DNA of 64,000 nt from Gluconacetobacter johannae (GTDB lineage Bacteria > Pseudomonadota > Alphaproteobacteria > Acetobacterales > Acetobacteraceae). Location of the stretch: positions 1 through 64,000 of the forward strand of contig NZ_JABEQH010000014.1 in assembly GCF_014174305.1 (NCBI RefSeq), in the 5' to 3' direction. A program made the position numbers and the translations under genes. The notes under the pieces were generated by a model, which saw only the letters and a program-made list of their open reading frames with translations, had not been told where the DNA came from and did no database searches. Position 1 is the first letter of the stretch. Each line of letters starts with the position of its first letter. Below, piece by piece: positions 20,732 to 29,864 of the stretch.

Positions 20732-23119
20732 TCAGTGCCCCTCGGGCAGGGCGTAGGCGACGACGTAGTCGCCCAGCTTGCTGCCGAACGAGCCGTGGCC
20801 GCCGTCGGCCGTGACGATGAACTGGCGCCCGTTCACGGCGTAGGTCATCGGCGTGGACTGGCCGCCGGCGGGCAGGCGATCCTGCCAGAGCTGCTGGCCG
20901 GTCGTGACGTCGTAGGCGCGGATGTAGTAATCCGCCGTCGAGGTCAGGAACGCGACGCCGCCTGCCGTGGTCAGCGGTCCGCCCAGGCTCGGGATGCCGA
21001 CCTTGAAGGGGATCGGCACCGGGGCGCTGTCGCGGGTCGTGCCGTTGCGGTGCATCCAGGTGATCTTGTTGGTCTTCAGGTCGATCCCGGCCATGAAGCC
21101 CCAGCCCGGCTCCTTGCACGGCAGGCCGAGCGGCGACAGGAACGGGCTGAGCGTCACGCCGAAGGGCACGCCGAACTGCGGCTGGACGCCGCTTTCCGAC
21201 CCCGAGGGCTGCGAGGCGTCGGGATTGGCCGGATTGTTCGGCCCGCGCGGGATCAGGCGCGACACGAACGGGATCGCGATCGGATTGGCGATAGCGATCT
21301 GCCGCACCGGATCGACGGCCAGGCCGCCCCATTCGAACATGCCCAGATTGCCCGGGAACACCAGCGTGCCCTGCACCGACGGCGGGGTGAACGGCCCCTC
21401 GTAGCGGAGCTGATGGAACATGATGCGGCACATCAACTGGTCGAACATCGTGCCGCCCCACATGTCGGCGTCCGTCAGATTCTTCTTCGGCCGGAAGGTC
21501 AGCTCCGAGAACGGCTGGGTGGGCGAGGTGTGATCGCCCGGGGCTGCGCCCTGCGGCACCGGGGTTTCCGGCGCGGGCACGACCGGGGTGCCGGTGCGGC
21601 GGTCCAGGACGAAGATGTTGCCCGTCTTGGCCGGGGCATACAGCGTGGGCACGATGTCGCCGCTGGCGGTGCGGATGTCCACCAGGCTGGGCTGGGCCGG
21701 GATGTCCATGTCCCACAGGTCATGGTGCACGGTCTGGTACGACCAGGCCATCTTCCCGGTGTCGGCGTTCAGCGCCAGGATCGCGCTGGCGAAGCGTTCG
21801 GCGTCCGCGCCGCGGTTGCCGCCCCAGATGTCGGGCGTCTGCACGCCCATGGGGATGAAGATCAGGTTCAGCTTGGGATCGTAGGACGACACGATCCAGG
21901 AATTGGGCGAGTTGCCGACGAAATGGTGCGTGTCGGACGGCATTTCGTTGGGGTCGGGGTTGCCGGCGTCGAACACCCAGACCAGCCGGCCGGTATAGAC
22001 GTCAAAGCCGCGCGTGACGCCCGAGGGCTCGTGGGTCGAGTAGTTGTCCATCACCGCGCCCGAGATGATGACCAGCTTGTCGGTGACGACCGGGGGCGAC
22101 GTCGCCTCGAAGAAACCGGGGGTCTGGACGGCTTCGCCGGCCTTCAGGTCGACCGCGCCGTCATCGCCGAAACTGTGGCAGCGCTCGCCGGTTTCCGCGT
22201 TCACGGCGAACAGGCGCCCGTCATTGGTGGGCAGGAAGATGCGGCGCGGGCACTCGGCGGGGGCCTGGGCGCCGTCGATCGTCTGGGCGTCGGCCGCGGT
22301 CTCGTGGTACGAGACGCCGCGGCAGGTCATGTGCTGGAAGGTCGGGTTGTAGGCGATCTTGGGATCGAATTTCCATTTCTGCTTGCCGGTGGCGGCATCC
22401 AGCGCGAACAGGATCTGGTGCGGCGAGCACAGGTAGACGGTGTCGCGGATCTTGATCGGCGTCACCTCGTCGGTGAATTCGCCCGGATCGTGCGGCCCCT
22501 TCATGTCGCCGGTGCGGAACACCCACGCGACCTTCAGGTCATGCACATTGGCCGGCGTGATCTGCTTGAGCGGGCTGAACCGGTCGCCGAACTGGGTGCG
22601 GCCATAGGCCTGCCAGTCCTCGTCGGGAATCTGGCCCGCGTCGCCCGGCGTGGGCGCGTTCTGCGCGACCTGCGGCAGGCTGCCTGCGATGTCCTGCGGG
22701 TCCTGCACCAGGGCCGCCCCGACCACGACGACCGCCGCGCCGACGCTCGCGGCCAGCGGCAGCAGGCCCGCCCGGCTTGCCGGGCCCAGCCCACGGGTGA
22801 CGGGGGGCAGCAGCAGCCAGACCCCCAGCGGGACCAGGATGTCGCCACGCGGAGCCAGGGCCCAGAAATCGAACCCGACCTCGGCCACGGCCCAGATCAT
22901 GGTGCCGATCAGCAGGGCGGCATAGACCCACAGGGCCTCCTGCCGGCGCCGGAACAGCAGTCCGGCCGTCACCAGCAGCATGAGGCCGGCGACGACGTAA
23001 TAGGCCGACCCGCCCAGCGCGGTCAGCCAGACGCCGCCGGCCAGCAGGTAGAGCCCGATCAGGGCGCAGACCCCTGCGGTGATCGCGACGATCGGCCGCA
23101 ATCCTTGTGAACTGTTCAT
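20732..23119 (-). CDS. gcd: Membrane-bound PQQ-dependent glucose dehydrogenase
   Basis: A 795-residue quinoprotein. Five N-terminal membrane helices (about residues 10-145) are followed by a periplasmic eight-bladed PQQ propeller. Typical segments are EFTDEVTPIKIRDTVYLCSP, FALDAATGKQKWKFDP, FPGNLGMFEWGGLAVDP and the C-terminal GQQLWQDRLPAGGQSTPMTY. It oxidises D-glucose to glucono-lactone on the periplasmic side and reduces ubiquinone. Length equals the canonical Gcd (about 796). ATG 23119 is the first start codon of the frame. It is transcribed alone, with its own terminator. Confidence 0.96.
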   Translation of the reverse strand: MNSSQGLRPIVAITAGVCALIGLYLLAGGVWLTALGGSAYYVVAGLMLLVTAGLLFRRRQEALWVYAALLIGTMIWAVAEVGFDFWALAPRGDILVPLGVWLLLPPVTRGLGPASRAGLLPLAASVGAAVVVVGAALVQDPQDIAGSLPQVAQNAPTPGDAGQIPDEDWQAYGRTQFGDRFSPLKQITPANVHDLKVAWVFRTGDMKGPHDPGEFTDEVTPIKIRDTVYLCSPHQILFALDAATGKQKWKFDPKIAYNPTFQHMTCRGVSYHETAADAQTIDGAQAPAECPRRIFLPTNDGRLFAVNAETGERCHSFGDDGAVDLKAGEAVQTPGFFEATSPPVVTDKLVIISGAVMDNYSTHEPSGVTRGFDVYTGRLVWVFDAGNPDPNEMPSDTHHFVGNSPNSWIVSSYDPKLNLIFIPMGVQTPDIWGGNRGADAERFASAILALNADTGKMAWSYQTVHHDLWDMDIPAQPSLVDIRTASGDIVPTLYAPAKTGNIFVLDRRTGTPVVPAPETPVPQGAAPGDHTSPTQPFSELTFRPKKNLTDADMWGGTMFDQLMCRIMFHQLRYEGPFTPPSVQGTLVFPGNLGMFEWGGLAVDPVRQIAIANPIAIPFVSRLIPRGPNNPANPDASQPSGSESGVQPQFGVPFGVTLSPFLSPLGLPCKEPGWGFMAGIDLKTNKITWMHRNGTTRDSAPVPIPFKVGIPSLGGPLTTAGGVAFLTSTADYYIRAYDVTTGQQLWQDRLPAGGQSTPMTYAVNGRQFIVTADGGHGSFGSKLGDYVVAYALPEGH

Positions 23120-23369
23120 TGAAAACCCAACTCGCTGTGGAAATTCGATCCGAACTGCGTGACAAGCCCATAAGTTTTTGAACGGTCAAGTTAACGTGTG
23201 GTGGCGGCGTCCGTTCCCCGTCCGCCGGGGGCCGGCGGCGAGGCGGCGGGGGTTTCCGTTTTTCCCCGGACATGACTTTCGGGTTGCGGAATGGGTTGCC
23301 GTGCGGGGCGCAATGTTTCTGCCCGATGACAACCGGTTCACAATTTCGCGATCTTTTCGGTTCCGGGCG

Positions 23370-24851
23370 TCAGCCGGGCTGGGCGATGATCGCGCGCAGC
23401 GTCGGGCGGACGCCGTCGGCGCGGATGGCGCGGCGCAGGCGGACGAACAGCGCGACGAAGGCGGGATGATCCTCCAGCCCCCATCCGGCGAACACCGACA
23501 TGCCCAGCGCCCGGCCCGGATCGGCATCGCCGGCCAGCGCCAGATCGTCGGGCGTCAGATGGGGTTCCGCCACGGTGTAGGCGGCCCCGCTGTCGTCGGT
23601 TCCGCGCAGATATTCGGCAAAGCAGGCCAGCAGGAAGGCGATCCGCACCGGATTGCCCCCGCGCGCCAGCGTGCCGGTGGCGGTGTCCTTGACGAAGACC
23701 GGCAGTTTCGACGCGCTGTCGGAGGCGATACGCAGCAGCTGGTCGCTGATCGCCTGGTTGCGGAAGCGGCGCAGCAGCAGGGCGCCATACTCATGCAGCT
23801 CCATGCCCGGCGGCGCCGTGAGCAGCGGTTCGGCATCGAAGCCGAGATAGCGTTCGAGCAGTTCGATGACGTCGGGGTCGCGCATGATGTCGCTGACGAC
23901 GCGATAGCCCATCAGCACGCCGGGCAGGCCGAGCATGGAATGCGAGGCGTTGAGCATCCTCAGCTTGACCTGCTCGTAGGGCGCCACGTCCTTGGTGAAC
24001 AGGACGCCCGCGGCTTCGAGCGGCGGACGGCCGGCGCAGAACGAATCCTCGACCACCCACTGGATGAAATCCTCGCAGAACACCGGGGCGCGGTCGTCCA
24101 CGCCGCTGGCGGCGTCCAGCCGGGCGATGTCGGCGTCGCGGACCGCGGGGGTGATGCGGTCCACCATCGTGCACGGGAAGGTGACGTGGGCGGCGATCCA
24201 GTCGGCAAGGGCCGCGTCGCGGGCGCGGGCCCAACTGAGGAAGGCGGTGCGGGCGACGTGGCCGTTATGGGGCAGGTTGTCGCAGGACAGGATGGTGAAG
24301 GGGCCGACGCCGCCGTCGCGCCGCAGGCGCAGGGCCTCGGTCAGCAGGCCGAAGACGGTGTGGGGCACGTCGCGGGCCAGGTCCTCGGCGATGGTGGGGT
24401 GGTCCAGTTGGAACTGCCCGGCTTCGTCCACATAATAGCCGCCCTCGGTGACCGTCATGCTGACGATGCGGATCGCCGGGTCGGCCAGGCGGCGGATCGT
24501 CGCCGCCCGGTCGTCCGGGGCGTGGAGATAGTCCACGATCGAGCCGATGACGCGAACGGTGTCGGGGGCGTCGGCCGGGCATTCGGTCAGTGTATAGAGC
24601 CCGTCCTGCGCGTGCAGGGCGTCGGCCTTCGCGCGTTCGCGCGCGTCGTCCATGATGCCGATGCCCAGGATGCCCCATTCGGCGTTCCCTGGCATGGCCA
24701 GCACGCGGTCCAGATAGACGGCCTGATGCGCGCGGTGGAAATTCCCCACGCTCATATGCGCGATGCCGGGGCGGATCGCGGCCCTGTCATAGGTCGGGAC
24801 GATGATCGGGGCGGGAAGCTGGCCGAGGGTCGAATTGGCGAGAGCCGGCAT
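23370..24851 (-). CDS. Mannitol dehydrogenase-family polyol/hexuronate oxidoreductase
   Basis: A 493-residue member of the long-chain mannitol dehydrogenase family: N-terminal Rossmann domain, C-terminal helical domain, NAD(P)-dependent, no metal. Recognisable are VGNFHRAHQAVYLD (about 36-49), TEGGYYVD, LSCDNLPHNG and the catalytic-Lys motif KLRMLNASHSML (about 305-316). Substrates in the family include mannitol/fructose, arabitol and fructuronate/altronate; sequence reading alone cannot decide. Mannitol 2-dehydrogenase is plausible for an acetic acid bacterium. ATG 24851 is the start. It lies upstream of gcd in the same direction, with a 250-base gap (23120-23369) holding no recognised gene. 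Confidence 0.9.
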   Translation of the reverse strand: MPALANSTLGQLPAPIIVPTYDRAAIRPGIAHMSVGNFHRAHQAVYLDRVLAMPGNAEWGILGIGIMDDARERAKADALHAQDGLYTLTECPADAPDTVRVIGSIVDYLHAPDDRAATIRRLADPAIRIVSMTVTEGGYYVDEAGQFQLDHPTIAEDLARDVPHTVFGLLTEALRLRRDGGVGPFTILSCDNLPHNGHVARTAFLSWARARDAALADWIAAHVTFPCTMVDRITPAVRDADIARLDAASGVDDRAPVFCEDFIQWVVEDSFCAGRPPLEAAGVLFTKDVAPYEQVKLRMLNASHSMLGLPGVLMGYRVVSDIMRDPDVIELLERYLGFDAEPLLTAPPGMELHEYGALLLRRFRNQAISDQLLRIASDSASKLPVFVKDTATGTLARGGNPVRIAFLLACFAEYLRGTDDSGAAYTVAEPHLTPDDLALAGDADPGRALGMSVFAGWGLEDHPAFVALFVRLRRAIRADGVRPTLRAIIAQPG

Positions 24852-24957
24852 GGAAGGACTGTCCTGACAGGGAAGGATGGGTACGCTCTATCGCGTTCTC
24901 CCCGGCGGCTTCGAGAGGGTTTTTGCACAACGCTGCCGTCCGCCGCATCGTCGGCGG

Positions 24958-25281
24958 TCAAATCCCGGGGAGGGCCTCCAGATCCGCCAGATAACGGCGG
25001 ATCAGCGTGTCGCGTTCCCTGTCCAGCGGTTCGCGGCAGGGGGATTCCCCCGCGCGGCGGTACCAGTAGGCCGCGTTGGCCTCGTCGCCCTCGCGCCGGT
25101 GCAGGTAGGCGTGCACGCGGCAGGCCGGGCGTGTCGCGCCGTCCTCCACGAGGTCGTGCGCGCGGCCCCACTCGCCGCGTGCGTCGTGCCACAGGGCGCG
25201 CAGGTGCGGCGGCAGGGCTGGGGGCGGCGTGTCGCCGGCGAGCGAGAAATGGAACGCGCGGGCGTCGAAGGGTCGGGTCAT
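24958..25281 (-). CDS. Conserved small protein of unknown function (TPR-like)
   Basis: A 107-residue soluble protein. The pattern LPPHLRALWHDARGEWGRAHDLV and VHAYLHRREGDEANAAYWYRRAG recurs in an uncharacterised family in many Proteobacteria and suggests a pair of helical hairpins. No catalytic motif is evident. ATG 25281 fits the family N-terminus; the frame continues upstream but without family-like sequence. It is divergent from rpmI across 207 bases. A CCGCCG/CGGCGG hairpin touches its stop codon (24940-24957) but lacks a T-run. Confidence 0.75.
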   Translation of the reverse strand: MTRPFDARAFHFSLAGDTPPPALPPHLRALWHDARGEWGRAHDLVEDGATRPACRVHAYLHRREGDEANAAYWYRRAGESPCREPLDRERDTLIRRYLADLEALPGI

Positions 25282-25356
25282 GGGGCACAGATGGGGCGGT
25301 TCGGCGCGATTTTCCACCTTGTGGCGCGGCGGGGTGCGATTCGGGCCGCGAGGGGC

Positions 25357-25385
25357 TTGATCGCGCCGCGCGCCTTGTCTATAGC
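25357..25385 (+). promoter_or_regulatory. Sigma-70-type promoter for rpmI-rplT
   Basis: TTGATC (25357-25362) and TATAGC (25380-25385) have an ideal 17-base spacer. The start of rpmI is about 100 bases downstream, leaving room for a structured ribosomal-protein leader. This is the best promoter match in the gap. Confidence 0.5.
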
Positions 25386-25488
25386 CAGCCCCCTGTTCGC
25401 GCGTCCGGGCCTGGAATGGGCATGCCCGGCCGTGACCGCTGCCTGAGTGCCGCGATGCGGCCGCAGCCTGTAGATGAAGGAGACGAAA

Positions 25489-25692
25489 ATGCCCAAGATG
25501 AAGACCAAGTCGTCGGTCAAGAAGCGGTTCAAGATCACCGCGACCGGCAAGGTGCTGGCGGGGCCGGGCAACAAGCGCCACGGCCTTATCAACCGTTCGC
25601 AGAAGATGAAGCGCACGAACCGCGGTTCGCAGACGTTGACCGAAATGGATGGCCGCACTGTGAAGCAGTGGGCCCCCTACGGGCTGGCATAA
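25489..25692 (+). CDS. rpmI: 50S ribosomal protein L35
   Basis: A 67-residue, strongly basic protein with the L35 signature ([20 protein letters not shown], then [14 protein letters not shown]). It binds 23S rRNA in the large subunit. AAGGAG lies 7 bases before ATG 25489. It is followed 14 bases later by rplT, the usual pairing; infC is not adjacent. Confidence 0.98.
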   Translation: MPKMKTKSSVKKRFKITATGKVLAGPGNKRHGLINRSQKMKRTNRGSQTLTEMDGRTVKQWAPYGLA

Positions 25693-25706
25693 GGAGCACC
25701 TGAGAC

Positions 25707-26069
25707 ATGGCACGTGTAAAGCGGGGTGTGACCACCCACGCCCGTCACAAGAAGGTTCTCGATCAGTCCAAGGGCTATCGCGGCCGGTCCTCGACCAACT
25801 ATCGCATCGCGCTGGAGCGCCTGGAAAAGGCCCTGCGCTATGCCTATCGCGACCGTCGGAACAAGAAGCGCGATTTCCGCGCCCTGTGGATCCAGCGCAT
25901 CAACGCGGCCGTCCGCGAGCATGGGCTGACCTACAGCAAGTTCATCTATGGCCTCGACAAGGCCGGGATCGAGATCGACCGCAAGGTGCTGGCCGCCATC
26001 GCGTTCGACGATGCCGCCACCTTCGCCGAGATCGTCAAGAAGGCCCAGGCGGCGCTGGCCGCCGCCTGA
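25707..26069 (+). CDS. rplT: 50S ribosomal protein L20
   Basis: A 120-residue basic protein, full length for L20 ([16 protein letters not shown], then [20 protein letters not shown]). It is an early assembly protein of the large subunit and in other bacteria a translational repressor of its own operon. A GGAGCACC ribosome site precedes ATG 25707. A strong hairpin follows its stop. Confidence 0.98.
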   Translation: MARVKRGVTTHARHKKVLDQSKGYRGRSSTNYRIALERLEKALRYAYRDRRNKKRDFRALWIQRINAAVREHGLTYSKFIYGLDKAGIEIDRKVLAAIAFDDAATFAEIVKKAQAALAAA

Positions 26070-26099
26070 GCGACGCCCCACGCGATCTGCGCTTTACGG

Positions 26100-26128
26100 A
26101 ACGGGCCACCCCACAAGGGTGGCCCGTT
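26100..26128 (+). terminator. Terminator after rplT
   Basis: Perfect 11-base stem AACGGGCCACC (26100-26110) / GGTGGCCCGTT (26118-26128) with a 7-base loop, followed by TCGCATTT. The T-run is imperfect, but the position 30 bases after the rplT stop and the stem strength fit intrinsic termination before pheS. Confidence 0.75.
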
Positions 26129-26300
26129 TCGCATTTGGGGGCTTTATTCGGCGCGGCGGAGCCTGTATCTGCCGCGTGCGTAAAATCACCCCGGCGAGGG
26201 GATTTGCGCCTGTCGTCACGCCGCGCGACGGACGATCTGCGACGAACCGATTATGCGGCATGACCGGCCCCGGCCGGTCCCGAAGCCCGAGCGAGGTGCC

Positions 26301-27368
26301 ATGAGCGACGATCTCGAGACCCTGCGGCAGGAGACGCTGGCCGCCCTGGCCGTGGCCGCCGACCGGCGGGAATGGGACGCCGTCCGCGTGGGAACGCTGG
26401 GCAAGTCCGGACGCCTGACCGCGCTGCTGAAGGAACTGGGGCGGATGACGCCCGACGCGCGCAAGCTGCGCGGCGCCGCGGTGAACCGCCTGCGCGACGA
26501 ACTGTCGCGCGCGATCGAGGAGCGTGGCGCGGCGATCGAGGCCGAGATCCTGAACGCCCGCCTGGCGGCGGAGCGCGTCGATGTCACCCTGCCGGCGCCG
26601 GCCGAGCGCGCGGGCATGATTCACCCGATCAGCCGCACGATGGAGGAAATGGCCGCCATCTTCGGCGCGATGGGCTTCCGCGTGGCCGAAGGGCCGGACA
26701 TCGAGACCGACTGGCACAATTTCTCGGCGCTGAACACGCCCGACCATCATCCGGCCCGTACCGACCAGGATACGTTCTACCTACCCGCTGAGGACCAAGG
26801 GCGCGAGCGCGTACTCCGCACCCAGACGTCGGGCGTGCAGATCCGCACCATGCTGGGCGAGGCGCCGCCGATCCGCATCATCGCGCCGGGCCGCACCTAT
26901 CGCGCCGACCATGACGCCACCCATTCGCCGATGTTCCATCAGTGCGAGGGGCTGGTGATCGACCGGGGCATCACGCTGGCGCACCTCAAGGGCTGCCTGA
27001 CCGATTTCCTGCGCGCCTTCTTCGGCAAGCCCGACCTGCCGGTGCGGTTCCGCGCCTCGTATTTCCCGTTCACCGAACCGTCGATGGAGGTCGATATCGG
27101 CTGGTCGCGCAAGAGCGGCGAGATCGGCGGCGGCGGCGACTGGCTGGAGGTCCTGGGCTCGGGCATGGTGCATCCGCGCGTGCTGGCGAACTGCGGCCTG
27201 GACCCGCGCGAATGGCAGGGGTTCGCCTTCGGGATGGGCATCGAACGGCTGACGATGCTGCGCCATGGCATTCCGGACCTGCGCTCGTTCTATGAGAGCG
27301 ACGTGCGCTGGCTGCGCCATTACGGCACCAGCCCGCTGTCACCGGCCCTGTTGCATGAAGGTCTCTGA
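26301..27368 (+). CDS. pheS: Phenylalanyl-tRNA synthetase alpha subunit
   Basis: A 355-residue class II synthetase catalytic subunit. An N-terminal coiled coil (about 1-95) contacts tRNA. Motif 2 (MFHQCEGLVID, near 212) and motif 3 (GFAFGMGIERL, near 307) are intact, as is GDWLEVLGSGMVHP. With PheT it charges tRNA-Phe. ATG 26301 follows GCGAGG; an in-frame upstream ATG (26253) lacks family-like sequence. pheT starts three bases after the stop codon. Confidence 0.97.
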   Translation: MSDDLETLRQETLAALAVAADRREWDAVRVGTLGKSGRLTALLKELGRMTPDARKLRGAAVNRLRDELSRAIEERGAAIEAEILNARLAAERVDVTLPAPAERAGMIHPISRTMEEMAAIFGAMGFRVAEGPDIETDWHNFSALNTPDHHPARTDQDTFYLPAEDQGRERVLRTQTSGVQIRTMLGEAPPIRIIAPGRTYRADHDATHSPMFHQCEGLVIDRGITLAHLKGCLTDFLRAFFGKPDLPVRFRASYFPFTEPSMEVDIGWSRKSGEIGGGGDWLEVLGSGMVHPRVLANCGLDPREWQGFAFGMGIERLTMLRHGIPDLRSFYESDVRWLRHYGTSPLSPALLHEGL

Positions 27369-27371
27369 GCG

Positions 27372-29834
27372 ATGAAGTTCACCCTGTCCTGGCTGCGCGA
27401 TCACCTCGACACGACGGCGACGCTCGATGAGATCTGCGCGAAGCTGAACACGATCGGGCTGGAGGTCGAAGGTCTGGAAGACCCGGGCGCTGTGCTGGCG
27501 CCTTTCCGCACCGCCCGCATCGTCGAGGCCGTGCAGCACCCCAACGCCGACCGCCTGCGCGTCTGCCGCGTCGATGCCGGGCCGGGGTTCGAGGCGGTGC
27601 AGGTGGTGTGCGGCGCGCCGAACGCCCGCACCGGCCTGGCCGTGATCTTCGCCCCGCCGGGGACGTGGATTCCGGGGCTGGAGATCACCATCAAGGCCGG
27701 GGCGATCCGGGGCGAGACCAGCGGCGGCATGCTGTGCTCGCTGCGCGAGCTGGGCCTGGGCGAGGCGCATGACGGCATCGCCGAACTGCCCGCCGACACC
27801 GTTCCCGGCCAGTCCTATGCCGATTTCGCCGGGCTGAACGACCCGGTGATCGAAATTGCCGTCACGCCCAACCGGGGCGACGCGCTGGCGGTGCGGGGCA
27901 TCGCCCGCGACCTGGCCGCCGCCGGAGTCGGCCACCTGCGGCCCTGGCTGGCGGAAACGGTCGAGGGCACGTTCGATTCGCCGATCGGCTGGGCCAACCT
28001 GTTTCCCGAAGCCTGCCCGTGGGTGCTGGGGCGGACGATTCGCGGCCTGCGTAACGGGCCCAGCCCGGAGTGGCTGCAGAACCGCCTGCGGGCGGTGGGG
28101 CTGCGGCCGATTTCCGCCCTGGTCGATATCACCAATTTCTTCGCCTACGACCTCGGGCGGCCGCTGCATGTCTTCGACGCCGACCGCGTGACCGGCGACC
28201 TGCTGACGGTCTGCCGTGGCGCGGGCGAGGCGTTCCAGGCGCTGGACGGGCGGGAGATCGTCGTCTCGCCCGAGGATTGCGTGATCGCCGACGTGGCCGG
28301 GGTGCAGTCCCTGGCCGGCATCATGGGCGGGGAGGCGACCGGCGTCACCGCGGATACGACCAGCGTGTTCGTGGAATGCGCGCTGTTCGACCCGGTGCGG
28401 ATCGCGCTCAGCGGCCGTCGTCACAGCCTGCATTCCGACGCCCGCCACCGGTTCGAGCGCGGGGTGGACCAGGCCCTGCCGGTCGCGGCGCTGGAGGCGG
28501 CGAGCCGCATGATTATCGAACTGTGCGGCGGCGAGGCCAGCGAGGTGGTGTCGGCCGGCGAGGCCCCGGCGTGGCAGCGCGAGGCCCGGCTGCGCTTCGC
28601 GCGGGTCGCCGGCCTGGGCGGGGTGGATGTTCCGGCCGACGAGGCCGTCACGGCGCTGGAGGCCCTGGGCTTCGCCGTGCGCCAGCGCGACGCGGACGAG
28701 GTGCTGCTGGACGTGCCGTCCTGGCGCAACGACATCGCCATGCCCATGGTCCTGGACCAGGCGCCGGGGCTGGATCCGGCGCGGGCGCGCAAGGCCGAGG
28801 ACGGCGCGCGGGCCGTCGATGCGGAATGCGACCTGATCGAGGAAATCCTGCGCCTGCGGGGGCTGGATTCCATTCCGCCGGTCTCGCTGCCCGCGCTGTC
28901 GGCGGTGCCGCTGCCCGCCCTGGCCCCGCGCCAGGTGCGTGCGGCCACCGCGCGGCGGGTCCTGGCGTCGCGCGGCCTGATGGAGACGGTGGGCTATTCC
29001 TTCGTGGCGCAGGCCGCCGCCGCCCGGTTCGGCGAGGTGCCCGAGGCGCTGCGCCTGCTGAACCCGATCGCGGCGGACCTGGACCAGATGCGGCCGACGC
29101 CGATGGTCAACCTGCTGTCGGCGGTCGAGCGCAACGCGGCGCGCGGCTATCCCGACCTGGGGCTGTTCGAGGTCGGGCCGGGCTTTTCCGCCGACGGGCA
29201 GACGCAGGTGGCGACCGCGCTGTACAGCGGCCATACCCCGCGCCTGCCCGGACGCACGGCCGAACCGGTCAGCCTGTGGGACGCCAAGGCCGACGCCTTC
29301 GCCGTGCTGGCGGCGCTGGGCGCGCCGATCGAGGGCGTGCAGGTCACGGCGGATGCGCCGGGCCATTATCATCCGGGCCGGTCGGGCGTGATCCGGCAGG
29401 GGCCGCGGATCGTGCTGGGCTATTTCGGGCAGATGCATCCGGCCTTGCTGGCCGGGCGCGGGCTGGACCGGCCGGTGGTCGGGTTTGAACTGTTCCTGGA
29501 CGCGATCGCCGAGCCCAAGCGTCGCCGCCGCGCGGCGCCCGACCTGTCGCCCTTCCAGCCGGTGCATCGTGACTTCGCCTTCGTCGTCGCCCGTGACGTG
29601 GCGGCGGATGCGGTGCTGCGCGCGGCCCGGGGGGCGGAACGGACCCTGATTTCCGGCGTGCGCCTGTTCGATGTGTACGAAGGCGACAAGGTGCCGGAAG
29701 GCCATAAATCGCTGGGTGTCGAAATCGTCCTGCAGCCCGTCGAGCGCAGCCTGACCGATGCCGAGATCGAGGCGGTGTCCGACAGGATCGTGGCGGCGGT
29801 GTCGCGCGCCTGCGGCGCGGTGCTGCGCGGCTGA
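27372..29834 (+). CDS. pheT: Phenylalanyl-tRNA synthetase beta subunit
   Basis: An 820-residue beta subunit. An N-terminal tRNA-binding OB domain (about 40-155; HPNADRLRVCRVDAG) is followed by B3/B4 editing and B5 domains (CDLIEEILRLRGLDSIPP), then a synthetase-like core and an anticodon-binding domain (about 725-820; FSPF-like DLSPFQPVHRDFAFVV). An extra stretch of roughly 28 residues (about 457-484; AMPMVLDQAPGLDPARARKA onward) interrupts B5 just before the conserved DLIEEI motif. The frame is clean, so it is a genuine insertion and not an error. It forms an operon with pheS. Confidence 0.96.
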   Translation: MKFTLSWLRDHLDTTATLDEICAKLNTIGLEVEGLEDPGAVLAPFRTARIVEAVQHPNADRLRVCRVDAGPGFEAVQVVCGAPNARTGLAVIFAPPGTWIPGLEITIKAGAIRGETSGGMLCSLRELGLGEAHDGIAELPADTVPGQSYADFAGLNDPVIEIAVTPNRGDALAVRGIARDLAAAGVGHLRPWLAETVEGTFDSPIGWANLFPEACPWVLGRTIRGLRNGPSPEWLQNRLRAVGLRPISALVDITNFFAYDLGRPLHVFDADRVTGDLLTVCRGAGEAFQALDGREIVVSPEDCVIADVAGVQSLAGIMGGEATGVTADTTSVFVECALFDPVRIALSGRRHSLHSDARHRFERGVDQALPVAALEAASRMIIELCGGEASEVVSAGEAPAWQREARLRFARVAGLGGVDVPADEAVTALEALGFAVRQRDADEVLLDVPSWRNDIAMPMVLDQAPGLDPARARKAEDGARAVDAECDLIEEILRLRGLDSIPPVSLPALSAVPLPALAPRQVRAATARRVLASRGLMETVGYSFVAQAAAARFGEVPEALRLLNPIAADLDQMRPTPMVNLLSAVERNAARGYPDLGLFEVGPGFSADGQTQVATALYSGHTPRLPGRTAEPVSLWDAKADAFAVLAALGAPIEGVQVTADAPGHYHPGRSGVIRQGPRIVLGYFGQMHPALLAGRGLDRPVVGFELFLDAIAEPKRRRRAAPDLSPFQPVHRDFAFVVARDVAADAVLRAARGAERTLISGVRLFDVYEGDKVPEGHKSLGVEIVLQPVERSLTDAEIEAVSDRIVAAVSRACGAVLRG

Positions 29835-29864
29835 TCCGGCCGGGCCGGGAGAAAGGGGACGGGG

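Noticed and set aside
23120-23369. TTGACC near 23181-23186 (minus strand) as a gcd -35 box
   Set aside because: No acceptable -10 hexamer occurs at 16-18 bases, so no promoter is called.
24940-24957. CCGCCG/CGGCGG hairpin as a terminator for the small conserved gene
   Set aside because: There is no T-run on the minus strand after the hairpin and the stem is short; not enough to call.
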